NCBI GenBank assembly: GCA_905397405.1
Contig: CAJPVJ010000001.1
Location: 342,771-406,770, forward strand
Reading direction: 5' to 3'
Length of the DNA: 64,000 bases
Source of the DNA: Oppiella nova
Lineage: Eukaryota > Arthropoda > Arachnida > Sarcoptiformes > Oppiidae
This document shows positions 29,158 to 38,286 of this stretch, one piece after another. The translations under genes were made by a program, and so were the position numbers. Below the pieces are notes generated by a model. It was not told the DNA's origin. It was given only the letters and a program-made list of their open reading frames with translations, and did not search any database. Each line of letters starts with the position of its first letter. Positions within the stretch are counted from its first letter, which is position 1.

Positions 29158-29796
29158 ATGAAAAAAAACATAGGGATTATGGCAATACTTATCAGTTTGT
29201 ATGCATGTTCAGAGCATCCAAAAGAGCAGCAATCCGCTGATACTCAAACATCTACACAAGCGGATCGAAACCGACCTGCCAGTGGTTTAACCTTTAATGA
29301 GATGCCAAATGAAGATACCAGCTATGCCACTATAGAAACCGACTCAGTGGATGAAAATGAAACATTACTGTTGGCCCTACAAACACGTTTATTAAAAGCC
29401 AATTTTGAGTTTATAGAAAAAGACAGTGGTAGTTCTTGGTCTGAAAATGATTGTTCTCTGAATAAAGTGATTCAAGTAAAAGGTGAGGGCATTCGCTCTT
29501 ATAAGGCAATCAGTAAAGTTAAGTTAGGTGATGAAAAACAATATCGTCCAGATTTTGTTTTGCTGGTTTTTGCGTTTAAGGATGAACAGCTTGCTGAGCA
29601 AAGTTTTCAAATGCTTAAGTCTGCTGTCTATTCAGCAGGAGGGTACTGTAATGGTAAATCTCCTGAAACCATCGTCAGAAATGGCAATGAAATATTTTAC
29701 TTTACCACTCGGGAAGAAGCATTTAGATCATATATTGATGATTATGCGAAGTTTATTCATGAATTTAAACCTGAGCAAATTGATTCGAAAATATAG
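29158..29796 (+). CDS. Putative lipoprotein, function unknown
   Basis: 212 residues. Signal peptide with lipobox SLYAC, so lipidation at Cys17, then a polar Ser/Gln/Thr-rich linker (to about residue 50) and a globular part with two Cys (NDCSLN and GYCNGK) that could form a disulfide. I do not recognise the family. It has its own ribosome-binding site and lies after the mscL terminator. Confidence 0.7.
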   Translation: MKKNIGIMAILISLYACSEHPKEQQSADTQTSTQADRNRPASGLTFNEMPNEDTSYATIETDSVDENETLLLALQTRLLKANFEFIEKDSGSSWSENDCSLNKVIQVKGEGIRSYKAISKVKLGDEKQYRPDFVLLVFAFKDEQLAEQSFQMLKSAVYSAGGYCNGKSPETIVRNGNEIFYFTTREEAFRSYIDDYAKFIHEFKPEQIDSKI

Positions 29797-30051
29797 GATG
29801 GTTTAAAGTGACTAGAACAGCTCAGATTTTTATTGTTTTGTTGTCTTAATAAACAATAAGGTTTAAAGCAAATATTAACATCCTTGTCATTGCGCTACGT
29901 GATAGACACACTTTGAAAGCCTGAATGATCGAAAAGCAAAAGTATTTTAATTTAGCTTCAGTGATGGTGGTTGTTGTGACTCTAATTTGAACATTGCTGA
30001 TAAATAGTGGAACATTCTCTCAATGTCTCCAAAAGAATGTAAATCTTTAAA
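29797..30051. other. Intergenic stretch with a possible 21-residue ORF
   Basis: 255 bases between convergent genes. A plus-strand ORF at 29925-29990 encodes 21 residues ending in a hydrophobic run (SVMVVVVTLI) with GAAAG ahead of its ATG. This is weak evidence for a one-helix membrane microprotein. No clear terminator for either flanking gene was found. Confidence 0.2.
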
Positions 30052-30336
30052 CTAAAAATCCATGCGAAATTTAATCTCAACCAAGTGAAAGCCGAATTGG
30101 CTTTTTACTGGGCCATGAAGTACACGTTCAGCAGCGGTAAATACCAGTTTATCAATCACAGGAACAAGTTGTCCTTTTTTTACTTCACCCAGTTCACCAC
30201 CACGTTTTGCTGAATTACATGTGGAATGCTGTTTGGCCACTTTGGCAAAATCAGCGCCATCATGGATTTTCTTCTTAAGTTGTTCAGCCAAGTCCTTATC
30301 TTTGACGAGAATATGTCGAACGATTGCAGTTTTCAT
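30052..30336 (-). CDS. ppiC: Peptidylprolyl isomerase, parvulin type
   Basis: 94 residues, a single parvulin domain: RHILVKDKDLAEQL at the start, FAKVAKQHSTC, GELGEVKKGQLVP and the final FGFHLVEI. No signal peptide, so a cytoplasmic PpiC-type cis-trans prolyl isomerase. Its ATG overlaps the mutM stop by 4 bases (ATGA), so it is the second gene of a mutM-ppiC operon. Confidence 0.93.
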   Translation of the reverse strand: MKTAIVRHILVKDKDLAEQLKKKIHDGADFAKVAKQHSTCNSAKRGGELGEVKKGQLVPVIDKLVFTAAERVLHGPVKSQFGFHLVEIKFRMDF

Positions 30337-31184
30337 TTACTTTTTCCTCGTGGTTTTTGTGGGATGCTCTTCGCGATCTTTAATGGCTGGCATTGTGGGC
30401 AAAACACACTGGCTCTTTGTCCTAACTTTAAATTTTCTAAAGTGGTTTCACAGTTAATACACATCTCACCCGCACGACCATAAGCCAATAAGGTCTGCTG
30501 AAAGTAGCCATTCTCACCCATGGCGTTGCTATAGTCTCTTAAGGTTGAACCACCCAAATCAATCGCTTGCTTTAAAATTCGTTTAATTTCGATGACCAAT
30601 TTTTGAATTTGCGCTTTCGTCAAACTCGAAGCAGGCTGTGCAGGGTGAATCCCTAAATTAAATAAGCTTTCGGTTGCATAAATATTGCCTACACCCACAA
30701 CAATATGATTATCCATGATTGCAACTTTTGTGCCGACATTTTTATTTTTAAACTTTTCTGCTAAATATTCGGCATGAAATTCATCACTCAATGGTTCAGG
30801 CCCTAAAGTATCAATCAATTTTGTTTGGCTTTCTTCATTCAGCCAAATGATACAACCAAAACGTCGAGGGTCATGATAGCGCAGCTGTGTGTCTTCAAAC
30901 TGAATGATCAGATGGTCATGCTTTCTAAGCGCTTCATGTTCATCACAGATTCTAAAACTACCAGACATACCCAAATGCCATAACATGCTATGGGTTTCAA
31001 ACTCTGCCAAAATGTATTTTGAACGACGTGTTAAGCGAACGAGTTTTTGACCTTGAAGTTGTTGAATATCTTCGGGAATAGGCCAGCGTAACCGTGACTC
31101 ACGCACTTGAACATGAAGAACTTTCTGGTCGATCAGGGGGAGTAAACTGGTTTTTGTTGTTTCAACTTCAGGTAATTCAGGCAT
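30333..31184 (-). CDS. mutM: Formamidopyrimidine-DNA glycosylase
   Basis: 283 residues. N-terminal MPELPEVETT gives the catalytic Pro2 and Glu3; RRSKYILAEF carries the conserved Lys; the helix-two-turn-helix region and the C-terminal zinc finger (CINC ... CPQC) are intact. It excises 8-oxoguanine and formamidopyrimidines. After the finger there is an extra basic tail of about 20 residues (ending PRGKSK) compared with E. coli. Operon with ppiC. Confidence 0.95.
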   Translation of the reverse strand: MPELPEVETTKTSLLPLIDQKVLHVQVRESRLRWPIPEDIQQLQGQKLVRLTRRSKYILAEFETHSMLWHLGMSGSFRICDEHEALRKHDHLIIQFEDTQLRYHDPRRFGCIIWLNEESQTKLIDTLGPEPLSDEFHAEYLAEKFKNKNVGTKVAIMDNHIVVGVGNIYATESLFNLGIHPAQPASSLTKAQIQKLVIEIKRILKQAIDLGGSTLRDYSNAMGENGYFQQTLLAYGRAGEMCINCETTLENLKLGQRASVFCPQCQPLKIAKSIPQKPRGKSK

Positions 31185-31573
31185 GCACTTGTCACATTGG
31201 TGTGAGGACTGAATATTGTATGCAAGAATTGGATTGCGTTAAAGGGCGGTTGTGTTGAGCCTACGACTTTAGGTTAAAATTATGGATATGATCGTTGAAT
31301 AAGATAGAATTATTATTGTTAAGTTATTGTTATTTAAAATAAAGTTTATTGATAAAATAAAGTTTTCCAATTGATAAAAAATATCTGATAGTTATATGTA
31401 AAAAAATGTGTAAATTTCTAGTGAATTGTTTACTGAAATAATTCTTTTTATCTCGATATTTCAGGAAAAATAGTCATTTTAAAGCTGGAACTTTCTATTA
31501 AATTTAGACGGTTAAAGTGATTGAGTGTTGACTGGTTTATCTTTATTCGTTTTGTTCCTGATTAGGCTTTCCC
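31185..31573. promoter_or_regulatory. Promoter region between mutM and oprB
   Basis: 389 bases of very AT-rich DNA separating divergent mutM and the OprB operon. It should hold both promoters. No Fur-type or other named operator was recognised upstream of the receptor operon, and no single -35/-10 pair stands out. Confidence 0.4.
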
Positions 31574-32872
31574 ATGAAAAAAATTGCTTATCCTTTATTG
31601 GCAATCTCTGCATGTAGCATGATGTCTTTTGCATCAGCTGAAGATGCATTTAATTTACACGGCTCAACCATGACGGGTGATTGGAATGGGAGTCGGACTG
31701 AACTTGCAGAAAAGGGAATCAAATTTGATGGCACCATTGCCATGGACAGTTCATATCTCGCTGATGGTGGTTATGATGCACATCAAGCGCCAACATTTGC
31801 GACACAATTCGGACTGGGTACAACCTTAGATATGGGGAAACTGGCTGGTTGGAATGATGTGACTATTCGTGCTTTAGTTACAGCACGTCAAGGTGAAAGT
31901 ACTTCACTCAGAGGTATTCAAGCACCAGATGCACCACAATGGGCAAACTCGCAAGCCAATTGGGGACGTGGTAATTCAGGGAGCCGTCTCAGCGAATTAT
32001 ATATAGAAAAGAATTTTAAGGATCAAGGACTAAGCTTGCGTTTAGGTCGTATGGGTTTAGGTACTGAATTCAATACCATGGCTTGTGATTTCCAAGGCAA
32101 TGCATTTTGTGCTGCACAGATGGGGAAATGGCAAGGCAAGCTTTGGTATAACACACCAGTCTCACAATGGGGCGCACGCTTAAAATATCACATCAATCCT
32201 GAACTATTTGCACAAGTGGGGGTGTTTGAATACAACCCTGATAATGCTTTAGAGCGACAAGGCTGGAATTTGGATACAAAGCATGCCGATGGTGTCAATA
32301 TTCTTTCTGAAGTGGTGTGGTCACCTAAGCAGGGTGTGAATAATTTATCAGGCAGTTATCGTATTGGTACGCTTTACAATACTGCTGATGAGGCTAAAAA
32401 TCAGTATGATGTGGGCTATAAAGCAGGAACTAAGGCTGAAGATCGTACATATGGCGGTTGGATTGCGTTTGAACAGCAATTGACTTCAACTGGAGAGGGG
32501 AAACGCGGTTTACACAGTTTTGGTAACTTCACCATTCATGATCGTACGACGACAGCCGTAAATGATTCACAGCAACTTGGCCTAAAATACTATGGTCTGT
32601 TTGATGCTCAACCAAACGATATTCTTGGTTTGGCTGTAAATCGGGTACATTTGAACGATCGGTATACTAATTATGTGAATGGTGCTCGTTTAGGAACAAA
32701 TTTAAGACAGTTGAATGAAGATGCAGAGTATAATGTTGAGTTGAATTACTCATATTACCCTGCCAAATGGTTCATGCTTCGTCCTTTAGTGCAGTATGTG
32801 GTACATCCTGGTGCAACCAATCAGGTGGACAATGCGTTTGTCGTTGGCTTGGGGTCTAAAATTATTTTTTAA
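31574..32872 (+). CDS. OprB family carbohydrate-selective porin
   Basis: 432 residues. Signal peptide ending SFASA-E (about residue 22). The mature start (GDWNGSRTELAEKGIKFDGT) and the closing LRPLVQYVVHPGATNQVDNAFVVGLGSKIIF region are typical of OprB porins, 16-strand barrels that pass glucose and other sugars. First gene of a tight run with the PqqU-like receptor (20-base gap) and an oxidoreductase. The pairing suggests sugar entry plus cofactor supply for periplasmic PQQ sugar dehydrogenases. Confidence 0.9.
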   Translation: MKKIAYPLLAISACSMMSFASAEDAFNLHGSTMTGDWNGSRTELAEKGIKFDGTIAMDSSYLADGGYDAHQAPTFATQFGLGTTLDMGKLAGWNDVTIRALVTARQGESTSLRGIQAPDAPQWANSQANWGRGNSGSRLSELYIEKNFKDQGLSLRLGRMGLGTEFNTMACDFQGNAFCAAQMGKWQGKLWYNTPVSQWGARLKYHINPELFAQVGVFEYNPDNALERQGWNLDTKHADGVNILSEVVWSPKQGVNNLSGSYRIGTLYNTADEAKNQYDVGYKAGTKAEDRTYGGWIAFEQQLTSTGEGKRGLHSFGNFTIHDRTTTAVNDSQQLGLKYYGLFDAQPNDILGLAVNRVHLNDRYTNYVNGARLGTNLRQLNEDAEYNVELNYSYYPAKWFMLRPLVQYVVHPGATNQVDNAFVVGLGSKIIF

Positions 32873-32892
32873 TACCACCCGAGGACACCTTT

Positions 32893-35031
32893 ATGCAAAG
32901 AGTGAAACATCTAAAAATTAATACAACACTACTTTGCTTAACGGTATGTATCACACAGAGCTTATATGCTGAAGTGGAATCTCAAGATTCCATTCAGCAA
33001 GATTCTACTCAGCAACTTCCAACCATCAAAATTGAAGCAACACGTTCTGATACCAGCATATTAAACACCCCAGCATCGGTATATAGAGTTGATCAACAAC
33101 AAAGTCAAAATAATATTGGGGTAAACCTCACTGAAACACTCAAAGGAATTCCGGGTTTACAGCTCAATAATCGTGAAAATTATGCCCAAGACTTACAACT
33201 GTCTATGCGCGGATTTGGCGCACGTTCAACTTTTGGGGTACGTGGAATTCGTCTTTATGTCGATGGGATTCCTGCGACGATGCCAGACGGACAAGGCCAA
33301 ACTTCAAATATTGATTTAACGAGCTTAGATCATATTGAAGTACTTGGTGGGCCCTTTTCATCACTGTATGGAAACTCCTCTGGGGGGACTATTCTCACCA
33401 CGACCAAAGAAGGAACAGGGCGTGATTCGGTCGAGTTAGGATATTCAGGTGGCAGTAATAATAAAGGCCGTGCTGACATCACCTTACAAGGTGGTGCAGA
33501 TAAAGCCAATGAACCGAGCTATGTGATCAGTTCTTCTTATTTTGATACCGATGGTTATCGTGACCACAGTGCCGCAAGAAAAGTGTTGAGCAATGCCAAA
33601 CTCACGTGGGACTTAGATGATGGTTCTAAGATCAATTGGCTGATCAATCATGTGGATATTTCCGCTGATGATCCACAAGGTTTGACTCGTGAGCAATGGA
33701 AGCAAAATCCTAAACAGGTCAATGACAGTAAAAATATCTATGATGTTCGTAAAGATATTAACCAAACACAGACAGGTATCAATTGGACTAAGCCCCTGAA
33801 TGATCAACAAGAGCTTTATAGTATGGCCTATATTGGTCATCGTGAAGTGACTCAATACCAGTCTATTCCAAGTTCTGCTCAAAAGAATCCACGCCATGCA
33901 GGTGGGGTGATTGATTTCGAACGAGATTTTTATGGTGCTGATTTACGTTGGACTGGCAAAGACTTATTACCGAATACACGGATCAGTGCGGGCTTGGCTT
34001 ATGATGCGATGAATGAAGATCGTCAAGGATATGAGAATTTTAATGCCAAGGGTGAATATGGGGTAAAAGGTAATTTACGCCGTGATGAACGAAATACTTT
34101 ATGGAATTTAGATCCTTATCTTCAGGCATCTTGGCAGTTTTTGCCGACTGTACGTCTAGATACAGGATTGCGCTATAGCAATGTTCATTATGAGTCGAAA
34201 GATCACTACATCATTGGTTTAAATGGCGATGACAGTGGTCAAACCGATTATAACAAATTGCTCCCATCGGCTGCCTTTACTTGGGAAGTTACCCCAGATC
34301 TCAGTACTTATATCAGTTATGCCAAAGGCTTTGAAACACCAACCTTTACCGAAATGGCCTATCCAACAGAAGGAACGGCAGGGATTAACTTTGCGCTTAA
34401 ACCTTCAACCAGTGATAACTATGAGCTTGGTTTAAAAGCACAAAATCGTCTAGGTAATTTTACCGCCGCAGTTTTCCAAAGTAATACCCAAGATGACATC
34501 GTTTCTGCGGGAACACTCAATGGACGTGCAACCTATCAAAATGCAGATAAAACACTGCGCCAAGGGGTAGAGCTGTCTTGGAATAAAAAGTTGTGGAAAA
34601 ATTTAACGGCTCAAGCCAGTTATAGTTTCCTTGATGCAACATTTGATGCAGATATTCCCAACACTGATCCTAAAAAAGTTATCCAAAGTGGCAATTACAT
34701 TCCCGGAATTGCAAAAAACCAAGCCTTTGTATCTTTCGGCTGGTTGCCTGAGCAGGGCTTTAACGCGGGTGTCGATGTTCGATATATGGATAAAATCTAT
34801 GTAGACGATCTCAATACAGATACTGCACCAAGTTATACAGTAACCAGTATGAATGTCGGTTATATCTGGAAAAACAACGATTGGAAAGTGCGTAGTTTTG
34901 TTCGAGTTGATAATTTATTCGATAAAAATTATGTCGGTTCAGTCATTGTGAATGATGGTAATAGTCGATTCTTTGAACCTGCTGATGGTATTAACTGGAG
35001 TGCAGGACTCAGTGTCACCAAACAGTTCTAA
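32893..35031 (+). CDS. TonB-dependent receptor, PqqU/YncD-like
   Basis: 712 residues. Signal peptide (to about residue 26), TonB-box-like LPTIKIEAT, a plug domain with SMRGFGARSTFGVRGIRLY and DGIPATMPDGQGQT, and a 22-strand barrel ending in Phe. Plug and barrel segments read very close to E. coli YncD, shown to be the PQQ importer PqqU (for example NYAQDLQLS, GYRDHSAARK, RRDERNTLWNLDPYLQ). Inferred role: TonB-driven uptake of pyrroloquinoline quinone. The OprB porin upstream and the PQQ-type dehydrogenase at 42.3 kb fit this. Confidence 0.85.
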   Translation: MQRVKHLKINTTLLCLTVCITQSLYAEVESQDSIQQDSTQQLPTIKIEATRSDTSILNTPASVYRVDQQQSQNNIGVNLTETLKGIPGLQLNNRENYAQDLQLSMRGFGARSTFGVRGIRLYVDGIPATMPDGQGQTSNIDLTSLDHIEVLGGPFSSLYGNSSGGTILTTTKEGTGRDSVELGYSGGSNNKGRADITLQGGADKANEPSYVISSSYFDTDGYRDHSAARKVLSNAKLTWDLDDGSKINWLINHVDISADDPQGLTREQWKQNPKQVNDSKNIYDVRKDINQTQTGINWTKPLNDQQELYSMAYIGHREVTQYQSIPSSAQKNPRHAGGVIDFERDFYGADLRWTGKDLLPNTRISAGLAYDAMNEDRQGYENFNAKGEYGVKGNLRRDERNTLWNLDPYLQASWQFLPTVRLDTGLRYSNVHYESKDHYIIGLNGDDSGQTDYNKLLPSAAFTWEVTPDLSTYISYAKGFETPTFTEMAYPTEGTAGINFALKPSTSDNYELGLKAQNRLGNFTAAVFQSNTQDDIVSAGTLNGRATYQNADKTLRQGVELSWNKKLWKNLTAQASYSFLDATFDADIPNTDPKKVIQSGNYIPGIAKNQAFVSFGWLPEQGFNAGVDVRYMDKIYVDDLNTDTAPSYTVTSMNVGYIWKNNDWKVRSFVRVDNLFDKNYVGSVIVNDGNSRFFEPADGINWSAGLSVTKQF

Positions 35032-35050
35032 TTCATTGGGAAAATAATTT

Positions 35051-36178
35051 ATGTCTGCTCAACCAAAGTTATTTGAATCTATTCAATTTGGTTCACTCTC
35101 CCTCAGCAATAAAATTATTATTGCGCCAATGTGTCAATATTCGGCAACAGATCAGGGTGAAGTGACCTATTGGCATGAACAGCAATGGGCAAGTTACGCT
35201 TTGTCAGGCGCGAGCTTATGTATTATTGAAGCAACAGCGGTTCAAGCCGAAGGGCGGATCAGTTATGCCGATGTGGGACTTTGGAATGATACGCAACGGG
35301 ATCAAATCAAAGCTTTACTCAATAAGGTAAAAAGCATTGCTCCAACACCTTTTGCTATTCAGCTTGCGCATGCAGGTCGTAAAGCTTCGACTGAAAAGCC
35401 TTGGTTGGTCAAGCAGGGGAAAGGTCAGATTGCGCCCGATCATGCACACGGATGGCAAACTGTATCAGCCAGTGATATTGCTTTTAGCCCGAATGATATT
35501 GCCCCGCATGAATTAACCATTGATGAAATTAAAACAATCATTCAAGACTTTGCGCAAGCAGCGATTCGTGCAGTAGATGCTGGTTTTTCACTGATTGAAA
35601 TTCATGCAGCGCATGGGTATTTACTGCATCAATTTATGTCGCCGTTGTCTAATCACCGAACTGATGAATATGGTGGAAGTTTTGAAAATCGTATTCGTTT
35701 TACACTAGAAGTTTTTCAAGCCATTCGAGCAGTTGTGCCAACTGACTATCCTGTAGGTGTACGTATTTCTGCAACTGACTGGATGGATGCAGAAAATAGT
35801 TGGAATGTTGAATCAAGCATTGGCTTATCAAAAGCTTTAGCGCAACTTGGTGCTGCTTATATCCATGTATCCTCTGCGGGATTACATATTCAACAAGATA
35901 TTAAAGTGGGTGCAAATTACCAAGTGCCTTTTGCAAATGCGATTAAAAAACAGGTGAATATTCCTGTCATTGCGGTGGGCTTAATTACCGAAGCTGAACA
36001 AGCTGAACAGATCCTTCAACAAGGCGAAGCAGATGCAATTGCATTGGCAAGAGCGATTTTATATGACCCACGCTGGCCTTGGCATGCTGCCGCAAAATTG
36101 GGTGCAAAAATCTCGATTGCACCACAATATTTACGTTGTCAGCCGCACGGAATCAAAGATTTGTTCTCAGCATATTGA
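35051..36178 (+). CDS. NADH:flavin oxidoreductase, old yellow enzyme family (YqjM-like)
   Basis: 375 residues, TIM-barrel flavoprotein. IIIAPMCQYSA at the start is the YqjM-class FMN region with Cys; HAGRK, EIHAAHGYLLHQF with the substrate-binding His pair, the SNHRTDEYGGSFENR motif and the final GEADAIALARAILYDPRWP are all present. Such enzymes reduce activated C=C bonds and nitro groups with NAD(P)H. It starts 19 bases after the receptor stop, so it is the third gene of the same transcript; the link with PQQ or sugar uptake is not obvious. Confidence 0.9.
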   Translation: MSAQPKLFESIQFGSLSLSNKIIIAPMCQYSATDQGEVTYWHEQQWASYALSGASLCIIEATAVQAEGRISYADVGLWNDTQRDQIKALLNKVKSIAPTPFAIQLAHAGRKASTEKPWLVKQGKGQIAPDHAHGWQTVSASDIAFSPNDIAPHELTIDEIKTIIQDFAQAAIRAVDAGFSLIEIHAAHGYLLHQFMSPLSNHRTDEYGGSFENRIRFTLEVFQAIRAVVPTDYPVGVRISATDWMDAENSWNVESSIGLSKALAQLGAAYIHVSSAGLHIQQDIKVGANYQVPFANAIKKQVNIPVIAVGLITEAEQAEQILQQGEADAIALARAILYDPRWPWHAAAKLGAKISIAPQYLRCQPHGIKDLFSAY

Positions 36179-36228
36179 TGGCATAACAGTTTTGATTCAC
36201 TCATTATTCTTTAAACGTATTTAAACTG

Positions 36229-36260
36229 AATAAAGATATATTCTAGGATATATCTTTATT
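36229..36260 (+). terminator. Terminator of the oprB-receptor-oxidoreductase operon
   Basis: Perfect 13-bp stem AATAAAGATATAT / ATATATCTTTATT with a 6-base loop followed by T. AT-rich, so less stable than most others here. Confidence 0.65.
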
Positions 36261-36288
36261 TGTATGATCTGGAAAAGGAACGGCTTGA

Positions 36289-37212
36289 ATGATTTTTTCG
36301 GTAATTTTTCCAGTATTTTTCCTGTTATTTTTGGGTTTTATATCTGTCAAAATCCAATTGATCTCTAAAGAGCAAATTACTGCAATTGGTGCTTTTGTAA
36401 TCAAAATTGCATTACCTGCTTTATTACTTCATGCACTGGCTGCAAAAGATTTACATGAGATTTGGTATCCTGCTTATTTCTTTGTTTATGCAGGCGTCAC
36501 TTTTAGTCTATTTATTTTGGCCTTTATTTTAGGGCAAAAGCTTTTTAACAACCATTTCACCCATGCTTCTGTGTTTTCGCTTGGCGCGTCAATGTCCAAT
36601 ACGGGGTTATTGGGTGCAGCAATTTTGACTTTGCTGATGGGGAGTGAAGCTATGATTTATATTTCACTGATTGTGATCATTGAAAGCGTATTTCTTGTGC
36701 CACTGATGTTAACCTTGGCAGAAATAGGGCGGCAAAGACAAGCCAATTTAGCCTCTATTTTAAAAACAACATTTCTGACTTTATTTAAAAATCCATTGTT
36801 CTTGTCAGTGATGATTGGCATGAGCTGTGCGATCTTCGAAATTCAAATTCCACATGTATTAGACCAAGTATTTGCCTTGTTAGGTCAGACTGCTTCACCT
36901 TTAGCGTTATTTATTATTGGTGGTGGGATGGTTGGAATTACGATTCAATCACTTAATCTACAAACCATTTATTTGGTGGTTTCTAAAAATATCTGTATGC
37001 CGATATTGGTCTATTTAGGTTTGACTCATTTAACAGATTTGGATCAAAAGATGATTTATGCAGGTACCTTGATTGCGGCTTTGCCTATGCCCTCTATATT
37101 TGGAATTTTTGGGCAAGTCTATGGTTTAAATGAAAAAGCACTGACACCTTTGATGATAAGTACTTTACTGAGTTTTATTGTGGTGAGTGTTCTGATTGGT
37201 ATTTGGTGGTAA
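36289..37212 (+). CDS. AEC family transporter (auxin efflux carrier-like)
   Basis: 307 residues, about ten transmembrane helices with the two-fold repeated five-helix layout of the AEC/BASS-like fold. FFLLFLGFISVKIQLI at the start and SMSNTGLLGAAIL (the helix-break asparagine region) support the family. Bacterial members move small carboxylates such as malate or malonate. Substrate unknown. Ends in a bidirectional terminator. Confidence 0.85.
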   Translation: MIFSVIFPVFFLLFLGFISVKIQLISKEQITAIGAFVIKIALPALLLHALAAKDLHEIWYPAYFFVYAGVTFSLFILAFILGQKLFNNHFTHASVFSLGASMSNTGLLGAAILTLLMGSEAMIYISLIVIIESVFLVPLMLTLAEIGRQRQANLASILKTTFLTLFKNPLFLSVMIGMSCAIFEIQIPHVLDQVFALLGQTASPLALFIIGGGMVGITIQSLNLQTIYLVVSKNICMPILVYLGLTHLTDLDQKMIYAGTLIAALPMPSIFGIFGQVYGLNEKALTPLMISTLLSFIVVSVLIGIWW

Positions 37213-37242
37213 AAAAATACTCTCTTGTGAGAGTATTTTTTT
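37211..37242. terminator. Bidirectional terminator
   Basis: 14-bp stem AAAAAAATACTCTC / GAGAGTATTTTTTT with a 4-base loop, overlapping the stop codon of the AEC gene and 9 bases from the end of the convergent Sel1-repeat gene. Confidence 0.92.
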
Positions 37243-37251
37243 AAGCGTTGC

Positions 37252-38064
37252 TTATTTTTTTGCTGGTGCTGCGGGAGCAGGTGTTTTGCCTTTTTCAGCA
37301 ATTAGTTTGTTTACAACATCCAAAGACTCTTTTGCCTTAGGCACATTATTTTTAGCCAGTTCTGAGAAAATCTTTTGTGCTTCTGGCAGATTTTGATCAA
37401 TGATGTTGCCATTGGTCAGCATATTTCCGACAGCCATTAATGCTGGGATATATCCTTTTTTAGCTAAATCCTGAATCGATTTTAAACCTTGATTAACTGC
37501 TGCTGCATTCTTCTTCTTTAAACCATCGGTGATGTCATACAACGCTTTCGCATGAATCGCAGGTGCAAAATCTTTTTTCACTAAAGGATCAAGTTTTTGT
37601 AAGCCAAGTTTGTCAGATGCGGGTTTGCCTTCAGCAAATAATAAAACCGCAAGTTCCACTGTAGCATCATCAAATCCTTGAGCAGAGGATTTCTCTAAGT
37701 ATTCCCGAACTTTCTTTTCGTCTTTGGCTAAGCCCAATTGACCTATCGCATAGCTTTGCGCCAAGACATAACTTGCAACAGGATAGCCTTTTGCTGAAGC
37801 ATCTTGATAATATTTCAAAGCTTTCTTATCGTCTTTGGTTGTGCCTTGTCCCGTTTGGGTTAAATAGCCTAAGTTATATAGCGCTTGAGCATTACCTGCT
37901 TTTGCAAGACGTTCAAGTTCTTGATACGCCGCAGGGTAGTTTTTTGCTTGGATCAGCTCTTGTGCTTTGGCAAATGTAGGGTCAACATTACCTTTAGCTG
38001 TATCTGCTGCAAATGCAGAAATACATGAAAAGCTGAGCAGTGTAGCGAATAGAATTTTTTTCAT
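37252..38064 (-). CDS. Sel1-like/TPR repeat periplasmic protein
   Basis: 270 residues. Signal peptide MKKILFATLLSFSCISAFA-A. It carries several Sel1/TPR-like helical repeats, clearest as ALYNLGYLTQTGQGTTKDDKKALKYYQDASAKG (residues 65-97), then YVLAQSYAIG and later units, and ends in a Lys/Ala/Pro tail. Probably a periplasmic scaffold for protein-protein contacts. The open frame extends upstream to 38142, but MKKI at 38064 starts the signal peptide and is preferred. No partner is evident. Confidence 0.8.
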   Translation of the reverse strand: MKKILFATLLSFSCISAFAADTAKGNVDPTFAKAQELIQAKNYPAAYQELERLAKAGNAQALYNLGYLTQTGQGTTKDDKKALKYYQDASAKGYPVASYVLAQSYAIGQLGLAKDEKKVREYLEKSSAQGFDDATVELAVLLFAEGKPASDKLGLQKLDPLVKKDFAPAIHAKALYDITDGLKKKNAAAVNQGLKSIQDLAKKGYIPALMAVGNMLTNGNIIDQNLPEAQKIFSELAKNNVPKAKESLDVVNKLIAEKGKTPAPAAPAKK

Positions 38065-38248
38065 TTTGACGATATACCTTGTTTTAATTTCAACATAATT
38101 CCATTTATGGTGTGAGAACATTGTTGAGGACGTTTTTATCATAATTTGAAAATTATAAATGTAAACATGCCTATTGTATAAGTTAGTGTATTTAAATTTT
38201 AATTTATTTATAAATAAGAAAGAATTAAGGATATTTTAACAACATTAA

Positions 38249-38278
38249 AGCCTAGAGAAATTTTTTATTCTCTAGGCT
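38249..38278 (-). terminator. Terminator of dsbC
   Basis: 11-bp stem AGCCTAGAGAA / TTCTCTAGGCT with an 8-base AT loop and a short T run on the minus strand, 9 bases past the dsbC stop. Confidence 0.8.
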
Positions 38279-38286
38279 GTGGGCTG

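Noticed and set aside
31185-31573. Fur box upstream of the TonB-dependent receptor operon
   Set aside because: No good 19-base Fur palindrome was found, and the receptor resembles PqqU and not a siderophore receptor.
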